Shown piece after piece: positions 37,044-46,205 of a DNA stretch of 64,000 nt. The position numbers were made by a program, and so were the translations under genes. Position 1 is the stretch's first letter; each line of letters starts with the position of its first letter. The notes below the pieces were generated by a model, which saw only the letters and a program-made list of their open reading frames with translations, was not told where the DNA came from and did not search any database. The stretch is from Burkholderia sp. Leaf177 (GTDB lineage Bacteria > Pseudomonadota > Gammaproteobacteria > Burkholderiales > Burkholderiaceae): contig NZ_LMPF01000023.1 in the NCBI RefSeq assembly GCF_001424345.1, positions 360,179 to 424,178 of the forward strand, given 5' to 3'.

Positions 37044-38450
37044 TCATGACCCGCTGGCGGCTCGCAATGTCAGGTTGCGTGTTTCGGGAGCCCAGGCAAT
37101 CGAGACGATCATGCCGATCAACAAAACCCCGGCGAGGATCATCATGGTGTAGTGAAACCCGATCTGCGCAATGCCGACCGGCAGCAAGAACGTACCAATG
37201 GCCGAGCCGAGTCTGCTGCATGCAATGGCGAGACCGACGCCCGATGCTCGCACCTCGGTCGGAAAGCATTCGGGTGGAAATACGCCAACCAGATTGCTGA
37301 ATGCCGACATGGTTAGCGTGAAGACGGCGAACGCCATGATCATCGCAAGCGTTGCGGAAGCCGGGAGCAAACTCATTGCCACGAGCATGGCGCACGTTAC
37401 GGCAAACGATCCGATCAGGAAATGCCGCCGAGGCAACTTGATGGTTAGCCAGATTCCAAATATTGCACCGATCACCAGCACCGCATTAAGCAATAAATCC
37501 GCGCCGAAACCATCGCTCAGGCCGATCACCTTCAGGATTCCCGGCAGGAATGTGTAGATCGCGAAATATGGAATGACGAGACACACGAAAAATCCACAGT
37601 TGAACAGGGTCCGGCGAATCAAGTCGGGTTGGAAAAGTCGAGCATAGCCCTGCTTTCCGCCAATAGTTCGAGTGTCCGGTTCAGCTTCAAGGGCTACGTC
37701 TGGCCCGAAATGCTTTAGGACCACTGCGTGCGCTTCCTGCACACGCCCTTTGCCGAGGAGCCAGCGCGGAGATTCCGGCGTCCCAATGCGCAACAACAGC
37801 ACGATAAACGCAGGGAGACTCGCTGATGCAAGCAGCCAGCGCCACGCGGACGGTCCCGCATCTCCATATGACATACCGAGGACGTTCGCCACCACATAAC
37901 CGATGGTCCACACAACGCTGAATGATCCAAGCAAAGCCCCGCGATGCTTGCGTGGCGAAAATTCCGCAAGAATGGCGTGGCCCACGGTGAAGTCCCCACC
38001 CATGCCAAAGCCGATCAAGACCCGAAGCGCGAACAATTCCAAGGGTGAAGTGGCGAAGAACTGCAGGAATGCGGCCACCGTGATAATGACGAAGCTGGTA
38101 AGGAAGATTCGCTGGCGGCCGAGCCGATCGGACAGACGCCCGAAGATCAAGCTGCCCAAAAAAATGCCGATCAACGCCGAGCTGCCGATCGCGCCCATCC
38201 AGAAGGAATCGAGTGGCATCTGCCGGTTCATCGATGCCAGTGCGTATCCCACCGTGCCCAACGCATAACCTTCGGTGAAATGCGCACCGAATGTCAGGCC
38301 CGCGATTTTCACGTGAAAGCGGTTCAATGGAATGTCGTCGAGCAGAACGGGCTTCGAGGCGGGTGCGTCGTGTTCGCGAATTGGCGCAATGCCTGCGTGT
38401 GGCCCGGAACCGATGGGCAATGCACTGCTTGAAATGTCCTGATGACTCAC
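37044..38450 (-). CDS. MFS transporter (sugar/organic acid porter type)
   Basis: 468 residues, twelve predicted helices after a 45-residue cytoplasmic tail. The loop 2-3 motif GRLSDRLGRQR and the RVLIGFGMGGDF, SPRKHRG and PESPRWLL signatures are those of the sugar porter/aromatic acid branch. Last gene of the fae-AKR-SSADH-MFS group; probably imports the substrate of those enzymes, which is unknown. Confidence 0.87.
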   Translation of the reverse strand: MSHQDISSSALPIGSGPHAGIAPIREHDAPASKPVLLDDIPLNRFHVKIAGLTFGAHFTEGYALGTVGYALASMNRQMPLDSFWMGAIGSSALIGIFLGSLIFGRLSDRLGRQRIFLTSFVIITVAAFLQFFATSPLELFALRVLIGFGMGGDFTVGHAILAEFSPRKHRGALLGSFSVVWTIGYVVANVLGMSYGDAGPSAWRWLLASASLPAFIVLLLRIGTPESPRWLLGKGRVQEAHAVVLKHFGPDVALEAEPDTRTIGGKQGYARLFQPDLIRRTLFNCGFFVCLVIPYFAIYTFLPGILKVIGLSDGFGADLLLNAVLVIGAIFGIWLTIKLPRRHFLIGSFAVTCAMLVAMSLLPASATLAMIMAFAVFTLTMSAFSNLVGVFPPECFPTEVRASGVGLAIACSRLGSAIGTFLLPVGIAQIGFHYTMMILAGVLLIGMIVSIAWAPETRNLTLRAASGS

Positions 38451-38568
38451 TGCGTCTCCTTACCTATGTGTTCTTTACCTGCTTGCGCTGTTGCCGGTTA
38501 CACAAGGCAACAGCGTGGCCCCAGCTGAGCAGCGACGATCAACGTCAATCAACCTCAGTCGACACCAA

Positions 38569-40014
38569 TCAACGTGCGGATGCCATCAGGCCGCTGATCA
38601 TCGTGTATTTGAGTTCCATGTATTCGTCGAGGCCGTATTTGGAGCCTTCGCGTCCCAAACCTGATTGCTTGATGCCGCCAAAGGGCGCGACCTCAGTGGA
38701 TATGATTCCTTCGTTCACGCCGACCATACCAGTCTCGAGCGCGTCCGCGACCCGCCACGCACGGCCCAGATCACGTGTATAGAAATACGCCGCGAGTCCA
38801 AAAGGCGTGTCGTTGGCAAGCTTGATCGCTTCGGCTTCAGTTTCGAATTGGAAACAGGCAGCAACCGGCCCGAAGGTTTCTTCTTGTGCTATCGACATGT
38901 CTTGCTTGGCGTTCGCCAAAACAGTCGGTTCGTAGAACGTCCCGCCCAATGAATGCGCGCGGCCGCCGGTCATGACAATCGCGCCTTTGGTTACGGCATC
39001 GCGTACATGATCTTTCACCTTCCTGAGTGCTGCATCGTTGATCAGTGGGCCTTGGTCGACTTCATGTTCCAGTGCATTACCTACACGGAGCCCGACAACG
39101 GCGAGGGTCAAGCGTCGGGTGAACTCGGCATAGACGCCTGCTTGAACGAAAAATCGATTCACGCAAACACACGTCTGCCCGGTGTTTCGAAATTTCGATG
39201 CCATGGCGCCCTGCACTGCCGCGTCCAGATCGGCGTCGTCGAAAACAATGAACGGCGCGTTACCGCCAAGTTCCAGCGAGAGCTTCTTCAGCGTCTCGGC
39301 TGATTGAGAAGCCAATAGCTTGCCGACCCGCGTGGAGCCGGTGAACGACAATTTGCGTACGACCGGCGATGCAGTCAGCTCTGCTCCAATTGCAATCGCG
39401 TTGCCCGAAATGACGTTGAAAACGCCGGCTGGCACGCCCGCTTCTTCAGCGAGAACCGCCAACGCCAGCGCGCTCAACGGGGTTTCCTCCGATGGCTTGA
39501 GGACCATGGTGCAACCCGCGGCCAGCGCAGGTCCGGCCTTGCGCGTGATCATGGCGAGCGGAAAGTTCCAGGGCGTGATGGCCGCCACGACCCCGACTGG
39601 CTCCCGCGTGACAATGATCTTCGATCCGGCCTTGGAACTCGGAATGACATCGCCATAACTGCGCTTCGCTTCTTCAGCGAACCATTCGAGAAAACTCGCT
39701 GCATAAGCCACTTCACCCTTTGCTTCCGCAAGCGGCTTTCCCTGCTCTCGCGTAAGCAACGCCGCGAGAGCGTCGCAGTGTTCGAGCATCAGTTCGCCCC
39801 AGCGCCGCACGCGGGCGCCCCGTTCCTTCGCCGTCAACGCGCGCCATGCCGGAAACGCGGCTTCAGCCGCCCGCATGGCCTGCTGGGTTTGAAGCGCACC
39901 TGCCTTCGCTACATTCGCGATAACGTCCCCTGTCGCAGGATTGAAAACCGCGTAAGTCTCGGCACTGCTCAGCCATATACCATTGATGTGATGTTCTGTT
40001 CGAAGTAGGTTCAT
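38569..40014 (-). CDS. NAD(P)-dependent succinate-semialdehyde dehydrogenase family
   Basis: 481 residues. Catalytic glutamate in LELGGNAP and cysteine in NTGQTCVCVNRF, plus FTGSTRVGK cofactor motif: the GabD branch of aldehyde dehydrogenases. The ATG at 40014 overlaps the stop of the aldo/keto reductase (ATGA), so it is translated with it. Oxidises a semialdehyde to the acid; substrate could differ from succinate semialdehyde in this cluster. Confidence 0.9.
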   Translation of the reverse strand: MNLLRTEHHINGIWLSSAETYAVFNPATGDVIANVAKAGALQTQQAMRAAEAAFPAWRALTAKERGARVRRWGELMLEHCDALAALLTREQGKPLAEAKGEVAYAASFLEWFAEEAKRSYGDVIPSSKAGSKIIVTREPVGVVAAITPWNFPLAMITRKAGPALAAGCTMVLKPSEETPLSALALAVLAEEAGVPAGVFNVISGNAIAIGAELTASPVVRKLSFTGSTRVGKLLASQSAETLKKLSLELGGNAPFIVFDDADLDAAVQGAMASKFRNTGQTCVCVNRFFVQAGVYAEFTRRLTLAVVGLRVGNALEHEVDQGPLINDAALRKVKDHVRDAVTKGAIVMTGGRAHSLGGTFYEPTVLANAKQDMSIAQEETFGPVAACFQFETEAEAIKLANDTPFGLAAYFYTRDLGRAWRVADALETGMVGVNEGIISTEVAPFGGIKQSGLGREGSKYGLDEYMELKYTMISGLMASAR

Positions 40015-41047
40015 GCCGCGTCCTTCATTGCCTGGTTGAGACCAGCTTGTGGAATACGTGGTTCGCGAGCGATCCGCCGACCAGCCGTGTAGTCATTAAT
40101 GACATCACACGGCGTGTAGTTACGCTCGAGCTCATACAGTTCGTCGGCGTCGAGGTGCGTGCCGAGCGCGTTCAATGCGCTGTCGAATTGAGCCGGCGAA
40201 TCGGCGCCGACCAGCATGCTGGCCACACCTGCGCGTTGCAGCACCCAGGCCTGCGCAATTTGGGCGGCGCTCACGCCGCGTTGCTTGGCGACGCGCTCTA
40301 CCGAGCCGGCGATCTCGCGTGACGCTGTATCGCCATACATTTGCGATGTGAAAAAGTCGGTCTGATTGCGCGTAGACGCCGTGTCGCACGTCAAAAGACC
40401 ACGCGCCAACGGGCTGAAAACGGACACGCCCAAGCCCTGATCCGCGCAGTACGGCATCATCTCACGCTCTTCTTCGCGGTACGCCAGATTCAGTTGCAAT
40501 TGCATGTTGATCGGCTTGTGCCAGCCATTTCGTTCGCAAACCTGAATGATTTTTGCGAGCTGCCACGTGTACATGGTCGATACACCGATATAACGCGCCT
40601 TGCCCGAACGGACGATATCGTCCAGCGCCGCCATGGTTTCTTCAACGGGCGTGGAAGTATCGAAGTAATGCAGCATGTAGATGTCGACATAGTCCATGCC
40701 CAGCCGCCGCAGCGAAGCATCGATACTATCGAGAATATGCTTGCGAGAATGGCCGCCCGCGTTTTGATACGCGCCCATGTCGTAGCCAACCTTGGTGGTC
40801 ACCACGATTTCCTCGCGTCGTGTGAGACGACCGAGGATCCTGCCGACCACTTCTTCGCCAATGCCCGCCGAATAAAAATCAGCAAGGTCGATAAAGTTCA
40901 CGCCCGCTTCTAACGCATGGCGGACGATAGGCTCGCTCTTCTGTTCGTCGAAGATCCACGGTTTCCATTGCGGCGTGCCCATATTCATGGTGCCAAGACA
41001 CAGGCGAGACACTTTCAGGCTGACTGGCCTAGTCGAACATATTCCAT
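40011..41047 (-). pseudogene. Aldo/keto reductase with a frameshift near its N-terminus
   Basis: The main frame gives an aldo/keto reductase (VSRLCLGTMNMG, FIDLADFYSAGIGEE with the catalytic Asp/Tyr, TTKVGYD lysine, MLHYFDTSTP histidine). Upstream, the main frame has no sensible start, while ATG at 41047 in the next frame reads MEYVRLGQSA then stops. Adding one G at about 41020 joins both to MEYVRLGQSGLKVSRLCLG, the normal start of the family. So either one base is lost in this strain or there is a read error. The 47-bp gap to fae and the ATGA overlap with the SSADH gene mark an operon. Confidence 0.8.
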
Positions 41048-41094
41048 AATTCAAATCTCCGGGCGAGCGCCGGCATGCAGCGCCCGTATGCGTT

Positions 41095-41634
41095 TTAGAG
41101 GACGGCCTGCAGAAAACGCGGCGTATAGAAGGGATTCGAAACTTGGCGTGCGGCTGCAAATACGTCGCTTTTTGACGGTAGTCCGGCCATGGCGGCCTTG
41201 ATGGCGTTCTTGGTCGCGCGATAGTTGTTTTGGAATACAGCGTCCAGGTCGTCGGCCGCCGGGTTCACCCAATTCGCGGATACAACCACCCAATCGTTTT
41301 CCGCTTCCGGCGGCAACGTGCCGTCTTCGAGCGACTCTGCAACGGCCTTCGCGATGCCCGCCTGCGAAGCACCCCAGGTCGCGTTTCCGTGGAACTCATT
41401 GGCGATTTGCGCCTTGTTCACGTATAGCGTAAGGGGCTTTGTTGGAATACCCGGCTGGGCGATGACAACGAACGGCGCGTGTCCCGCCGACGGCGTGGCA
41501 AGCGCGGTGGCAAATGCCTGTCCGGCTGGACCGTTGCGAGGTCCGACGAGCACGTTGATATGGGCGAGATTGACGCCCGGCCCTTCAAAGCCTTCGCCAA
41601 TGTGAAGGTTGCGCTCGGATTGAGGTGCTGACAT
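41095..41634 (-). CDS. fae: Formaldehyde-activating enzyme (Fae) family
   Basis: 179 residues. Fae condenses formaldehyde with tetrahydromethanopterin; some homologues act without that cofactor. The family hallmarks are present: IGEGFEGPGVNLAHINVLVGPR with the catalytic histidine (H in AHI, residue 24), then AFATAL, VIAQPGIPTKPLTLYVNK, and NYRATKNAIKAAM. Other methanopterin genes are not in this window. First gene of an operon with an aldo/keto reductase, a semialdehyde dehydrogenase and an MFS transporter. Confidence 0.9.
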   Translation of the reverse strand: MSAPQSERNLHIGEGFEGPGVNLAHINVLVGPRNGPAGQAFATALATPSAGHAPFVVIAQPGIPTKPLTLYVNKAQIANEFHGNATWGASQAGIAKAVAESLEDGTLPPEAENDWVVVSANWVNPAADDLDAVFQNNYRATKNAIKAAMAGLPSKSDVFAAARQVSNPFYTPRFLQAVL

Positions 41635-41768
41635 GTTGTCTTCCGTTCAAGGAGTGGATCGATGAACAGATTGTGCGAGCGCGCGGCGATAAGGAGGAAT
41701 CGATGATTCCTGCGTCAAGGGTATGAGCGGCGCTCAGATCAGTAGTTTCCCTGAGCAGTAGCAGTTGT

Positions 41769-42059
41769 CTATCGTTCGGCGGGCGGGATGGCGACGTAGC
41801 GTTCCAGGAACGCGCGATGTTGTTCCACGTCTACGCCCGCGGCGTGGACCTCAGTCGAGGCCGGGCGGCTTGCTAATCGTGCTTTTGGACGTATCGGGCG
41901 GAATTGAAAGCCGCCGCCGCAATTCGGGCAAACGTTTTGAAGCTGCGAGAAAACGCACGACTCGCAGAATGTGCATTCGAAGCTGCAGATCATGGCGTCG
42001 CGTGCGTCTGGAGGAAGCGGCTTTGAACAGCATTCGCAGGTTGGGCGCAGGGCAAGCAT
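41769..42059 (-). CDS. DUF1272 zinc-ribbon protein
   Basis: 96 residues from the ATG at 42059 (AGGAG 9 bp upstream); frames upstream to 42125 lack support. Cys-rich N-terminal part LRPTCECCSKPLPPD, CSFECTFCESC and CPNCGGGF, giving two likely zinc sites, as in DUF1272 proteins. C-terminal tail (about 60-96) is Ala/Arg-rich. Function unknown. Confidence 0.85.
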   Translation of the reverse strand: MLALRPTCECCSKPLPPDARDAMICSFECTFCESCVFSQLQNVCPNCGGGFQFRPIRPKARLASRPASTEVHAAGVDVEQHRAFLERYVAIPPAER

Positions 42060-42150
42060 TATCGAAATCTCCTTTGCTTGCATTTTAGGTTCAGAGATTC
42101 GCTTGCCGCGCCAATCTGTCCACAATTCACGTCAGCATTGCGTCGGCAAT

Positions 42151-43536
42151 TTATGTCAGTACGCCCCACATCACCAACGTGAGCGCCAAGCCGACCACCG
42201 AGACGATGGTCTGAAGCACCGACCAGACGTACACAGTTTGTTTCAGTTGCAAGCCGAAATATTCGCGGATCATCCAGAAGCCGGCATCGTTGACGTGGCA
42301 GAAGAACACAGAGCCCGCGCCGATCGCCAGCGCCAACAATGAGTTATGGGTGGCGCTCAATCCCGCCACGACCGGGGCGATGATGCCCGCCGTTGTCGTG
42401 GTCGCGACCGTGGCCGAACCGGTTGCCTGACGCAATGCCACGGCAATCAGCCACGCGAGCAGGATCAGCGGCATGTGCGAGCCGATTGCGATCTTGCCGA
42501 TCGTAGTGCTGATTCCACCGAGCACCAGCGTTTGCTTCAGGCCTCCTCCAGCGCCGATAGTCAAAAGTAGCGCGCAAATCGGCGGCAAGCTTTTGCGCAG
42601 AATGCTGCTCACTTTGTCGCGCGGCATACCACGAGTCCAGCCCAAGGCAACAATTGCGAAAAGAACGGTGAGTCCGAGCGCAATTAACGGCTCACCTAAA
42701 AAGTTGAGCGTATCGAACAACAGGGTTTCAGGCTGAACCGCCAATTTCGCCACCGTGCGACCCAGCATCAACAACACCGGCAGAAGAATTGTTAGCAACG
42801 AAATTTGAAAACTAGGGGCGTCGAGCGCGCCGGTTTCATCGACCTTCGATGCAAACAACTTGCCCATTTCTTCTGGTTCATCCACGTGCATCCGGCGCGA
42901 AAGCCACATTCCATACACAGGACCGGCGAGGATAACCGCGGGAATCGCGATGATGAAGCCAAGACCCATCGTGATACCAAGGTCGGCGTGCAGCGCGCTG
43001 ACGGCGATCAACGGACCCGGGTGCGGCGGCAGTAGCGCATGCAGCGTCGTCATACCCGCGAGCGCAGGAATTGCAATACGCAAAATCGGCTGTTTCGAGC
43101 GGCGCGCCATCACAAAGATGATCGGCACCATCATGACGAGGCCGACTTCAAAAAAGAGCGGCAAACCGATGACGATGGCGACCAGCGCCATCAGCCAAGG
43201 CAAAGTTCGTGGCGTGGAGTGATCTAGGATGCTTGAAACCAGTCGATCAGCCGCGCCTGACTCCGCCATCAATGCGCCGAGCATCGCACCAAGCGCAATG
43301 ATGATCCCGACATCGCCCAACAAGCCGCCGGCGCCTTTGCTAAACGCGCTGGCCACTGCTTCGAGCGGCAAGCCCGCAGTGAAACCGGCAACAAAAGTAC
43401 CTACGAGTATCGATAAGAACGGTGCCAGCTTCAGCACACTAATTAAAACGATGATCGACGCCAAACCGAGCGCGCATGCGATGAGAAGGCGCGTGTCGTG
43501 GTCGGACCACGCGGCGATAGTCGAAGTCAGATGCAC
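42151..43536 (-). CDS. Gluconate:H+ symporter (GntP family)
   Basis: 461 residues, about twelve hydrophobic segments. GntP features: VGFTAGLP-like GTFVAGFTAGLPLEA, GMTTLHALLPPHPGP, and a C-terminal AGSVFFCHVNDAGFWMIREYFG. Imports gluconate or related sugar acids (idonate, ketogluconate). Single gene; no kinase or dehydratase beside it. Confidence 0.92.
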   Translation of the reverse strand: MHLTSTIAAWSDHDTRLLIACALGLASIIVLISVLKLAPFLSILVGTFVAGFTAGLPLEAVASAFSKGAGGLLGDVGIIIALGAMLGALMAESGAADRLVSSILDHSTPRTLPWLMALVAIVIGLPLFFEVGLVMMVPIIFVMARRSKQPILRIAIPALAGMTTLHALLPPHPGPLIAVSALHADLGITMGLGFIIAIPAVILAGPVYGMWLSRRMHVDEPEEMGKLFASKVDETGALDAPSFQISLLTILLPVLLMLGRTVAKLAVQPETLLFDTLNFLGEPLIALGLTVLFAIVALGWTRGMPRDKVSSILRKSLPPICALLLTIGAGGGLKQTLVLGGISTTIGKIAIGSHMPLILLAWLIAVALRQATGSATVATTTTAGIIAPVVAGLSATHNSLLALAIGAGSVFFCHVNDAGFWMIREYFGLQLKQTVYVWSVLQTIVSVVGLALTLVMWGVLT

Positions 43537-43965
43537 TGAGATGCCCTTGGCTGATTAAAAGAAGAGGCTAACGTACTCGCGACTGTTTGCCGCCGCGTAG
43601 TGGCGGCGATTTTACGAGTGCTTGCTTACGGGTTGCTTGGAGTGGGATGGAGTTTGGCAACCTCTTTGATATATGCAAATTACGCGGGACTGGCGTGGAG
43701 ACTAGTTCTAGTTCGTGTTTTGATTTTCTATGATTGCGATGGTTATTTATTTCGGGACTCCCAAACCCGCACCGCGGTCGGTGTGGAACGGTGCGATTGC
43801 GAGCTTGAATTTGCTCACCGCAAATTCGACTTCGAGCGCGACGAACCATCGCACACAACTTAGCCGGACGTTGTTTAGCACCAAAAATAAACGCGCGCTA
43901 ATGACGTCACCCAACGCTCAGCTGAGATGAGATTAGCTCTCCTGGTTTCAGAACGCGGTGCCAAG
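43537..43965. other. Gene-free stretch between gntP and the partition locus
   Basis: About 430 bp without coding support and with lower GC than the flanks. It must contain the gntP promoter. Nothing else is evident. Confidence 0.4.
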
Positions 43966-43983
43966 ACTTTATGCGCATAAAGT
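43966..43983. other. parS-like site 1 (perfect 18-bp palindrome)
   Basis: ACTTTATGCGCATAAAGT is its own reverse complement. It recurs with at most one or two changes at 44277, 45056 and 52527, all clustered around parAB. This fits a replicon-specific centromere bound by the ParB at 45081. Replicon-specific palindromic parS sites are known in multichromosome Burkholderia. Confidence 0.8.
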
Positions 43984-43998
43984 AGCGAGAGTCGGCTT

Positions 43999-44090
<92 letters not shown>

Positions 44091-44277
44091 AATTACATAT
44101 CCAGAAGAAGTCGCGTGGAAGACAACTCACAACGATGTTCCACAGCGCTACCGAATGAGTCTTTAATTGAAAAAATAAAGTTTCGTCAGTCCTAACGTTC
44201 TTGATTGGTTGACATTTCTCTAAAGTAACGCGAATGCGGCCGGAAGGACCTCTAGAGATCATCGAGGCCCAAGTCTG

Positions 44278-44295
44278 ACTTTATGCGCATAAACT
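44278..44295. other. parS-like site 2
   Basis: ACTTTATGCGCATAAACT: 14-bp perfect palindrome core TTTATGCGCATAAA, with one mismatched pair outside. About 100 bp before the parA start, so it may overlap the parA promoter and serve in autoregulation. Confidence 0.78.
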
Positions 44296-44393
44296 TCGCC
44301 ACAACCCTGACCAAATGGCTAACCAACGTGATTTCCGATAGAGAAACTCCGGCTTCAATGTAAAATTCAAGAAGCTAAATTTGGGAGCAAAAC

Positions 44394-45056
44394 GTGGCAG
44401 CTGAAATTATCGCGATCACACAGCAGAAGGGCGGGGTGGGGAAAAGCACGATCGCAATGCATTTGGGCGCTGCGTTCCACGAAAAGGGTAAGCGTGTCCT
44501 TGTTGTCGACGCCGACGGTCAGAACACCTTGGTGCACTGGGCCAGTGCCGCGTCAGATGAAGCCAGCGGTATCCCCTTTCCGATCGTCAATCTCTCCGAA
44601 GCCGGGGGTCAGATCCATCGAGAGATCAAGAAGTTCGTCAACGACTACGACATCATCGTGGTTGATTGCCCACCATCTATTACCGAAAAAGTATCGGGCG
44701 TCGTCCTTCTCGCCGCGACGGTTGCAATCGTCCCGACATCGTCGTCGCCGGCCGATTACTGGTCAAGTGTGGGTTTGGTCAAGCTGATTCAGCAAGCGCA
44801 GGTCATGAACGAAGATTTGCGCGCCGTATTTCTACTTAACAAGACTGAAGAAAAACGAATGCTGACGCGAGAGCTAAAACGCGCGTTGGAAGAGCTGGGA
44901 TTCCCCTTACTGAAAACTCAGATTCCCACGCGGGAATGCTATAAGCAAGCGATGGCCTTGGGCCAGACCGTTCTTCAGATGACCGACCGGGGATCACGCC
45001 TCGCTGCAGCCGAAATACGAGCGTGCGCAGAGGAAGTTCTCGCCATGCTCCCCTGA
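44394..45056 (+). CDS. parA: ParA partition ATPase
   Basis: 220 residues, short type without an N-terminal DNA-binding extension. The deviant Walker A KGGVGKST is at 12-19, the A' aspartate in VVDADGQN, and Walker B in IIVVDCPPS. Starts with GTG at 44394, supported by GGGAG 7 bp upstream. With ParB and parS it moves sister copies of the replicon apart. parB starts 25 bp downstream, with parS-like site 3 in the gap. Confidence 0.95.
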   Translation: MAAEIIAITQQKGGVGKSTIAMHLGAAFHEKGKRVLVVDADGQNTLVHWASAASDEASGIPFPIVNLSEAGGQIHREIKKFVNDYDIIVVDCPPSITEKVSGVVLLAATVAIVPTSSSPADYWSSVGLVKLIQQAQVMNEDLRAVFLLNKTEEKRMLTRELKRALEELGFPLLKTQIPTRECYKQAMALGQTVLQMTDRGSRLAAAEIRACAEEVLAMLP

Positions 45057-45073
45057 CTTTATGCGCATAAAGG
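45056..45073. other. parS-like site 3
   Basis: ACTTTATGCGCATAAAGG, containing the perfect 16-bp palindrome CTTTATGCGCATAAAG, between parA and parB (its first bases overlap the last codon of parA). Confidence 0.78.
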
Positions 45074-45080
45074 ACGTTGA

Positions 45081-46145
45081 ATGAAACCAAACCCATTCGC
45101 CAAGGGCTTCAAGGCCCGCCCCGATACAACGAGCAGCGAGAAGCGCACGGCCCTTGACCGTATCAACGCTATTGACGACATCGTCAATCAGGAAGTCGGC
45201 AACGATAAACAAGTAACGGGACGATCCAGCGCACAGTCCGACGATGAAGTTGTCGACGATATTGAAAGTTCTGAGTCAGATGAGTTCAAGAGCTGGCGGC
45301 GTAAAAACCGTTACGTCAACGGTCAAGTTATCGACTTACCCCTAAAAGCCATTAAACCGAGCCCGTTCAATCCACGCCATTTTTACTTAAAGGCGTCCAT
45401 TGCCGAACTGGCTGTCAACTTGGCCAAGCAAGGTCAGCAGCAGGCCATCCATGTCATTCCGGACCACGAAAATCCTGGCACCTTCTTTGTAAGCGATGGG
45501 GGCCGGCGAGTTCGAGCGCTCAAAGAAGCCAACAAGGAGACGGTGAAGGCAATAGTTATCGATCTCCCAATCGGGATCGAAAGCTACAAACTCGGCTACG
45601 ACCTGAACGTGCAACGGGATTCACAGACGGTGTTCGATAACGCCATCGTCTGGAAACGCTTCCTGGAGGAAAATCACTTTCAAAGTCAGCGGGAATTGGC
45701 TGATCACCTCGGTCTGGATGAATCGACAATCGCTGTTGCGCTGGCAATTTCGAAGCTGCCCGAGAATGTGATGCATGAAATGGTGGCTCGGCCAGACCGC
45801 TTTGGCTCCAATATGGCTTATCAGGTTTCGCGTTTCCATAGCGCCCGCGGCGCTGACGCGACATTACGCCTGATCAACAAGATCGCGTCCGACGATCTCA
45901 GCACGCGCCAAGTTGCCGATATTGTGAAGGGACGGGCAAGCGTCCAAGAAACGCCGAAACCCGCGGGTCGCCAGCGATATGCGCAACGTCTGGAAATCAA
46001 ACTGGAAGGGATCGCGGTTGGAGATCTGAAGACTTACGGCGATGACCGACTTGAATTGCGCCTGCGAGGTCTTTCGAAAGAAAAGCGCGACGCGCTCCAT
46101 CTGCAAATCGAAAAGATGCTGAAGACGGAACCCGACGAAAAATAA
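45081..46145 (+). CDS. parB: ParB partition protein
   Basis: 354 residues. A disordered acidic N-terminal tail (about 1-70; likely ParA contact), the ParB/Srx CTPase fold (about 75-170; DLPLKAIKPSPFNPRHF, then the GGRRVRALKEA nucleotide motif), an HTH region (about 195-265; QRELADHLGLDESTIAVAL) that reads parS, and a C-terminal dimerisation part. The only obvious ligands are the palindromes around parAB. Convergent with rep. Confidence 0.94.
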   Translation: MKPNPFAKGFKARPDTTSSEKRTALDRINAIDDIVNQEVGNDKQVTGRSSAQSDDEVVDDIESSESDEFKSWRRKNRYVNGQVIDLPLKAIKPSPFNPRHFYLKASIAELAVNLAKQGQQQAIHVIPDHENPGTFFVSDGGRRVRALKEANKETVKAIVIDLPIGIESYKLGYDLNVQRDSQTVFDNAIVWKRFLEENHFQSQRELADHLGLDESTIAVALAISKLPENVMHEMVARPDRFGSNMAYQVSRFHSARGADATLRLINKIASDDLSTRQVADIVKGRASVQETPKPAGRQRYAQRLEIKLEGIAVGDLKTYGDDRLELRLRGLSKEKRDALHLQIEKMLKTEPDEK

Positions 46146-46165
46146 ACCCAGCTAAAACTGCGACG

Positions 46166-46198
46166 CGACGCTACGACAAAAGAATGCCCGTAGCGTCG
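46166..46198. terminator. Hairpin between convergent parB and rep
   Basis: A perfect 10-bp stem (CGACGCTACG / CGTAGCGTCG, 13-nt loop) in the 60-bp gap between the two stop codons, without T tracts. Probably a bidirectional terminator or transcript stabiliser. Confidence 0.5.
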
Positions 46199-46205
46199 GA
46201 AACCA

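Noticed and set aside
43966..43983. LexA-type or transcriptional operator instead of parS
   Set aside because: The recurrence at four sites around parAB and on the far side of the origin favours a centromere; the sequence does not resemble a LexA box.
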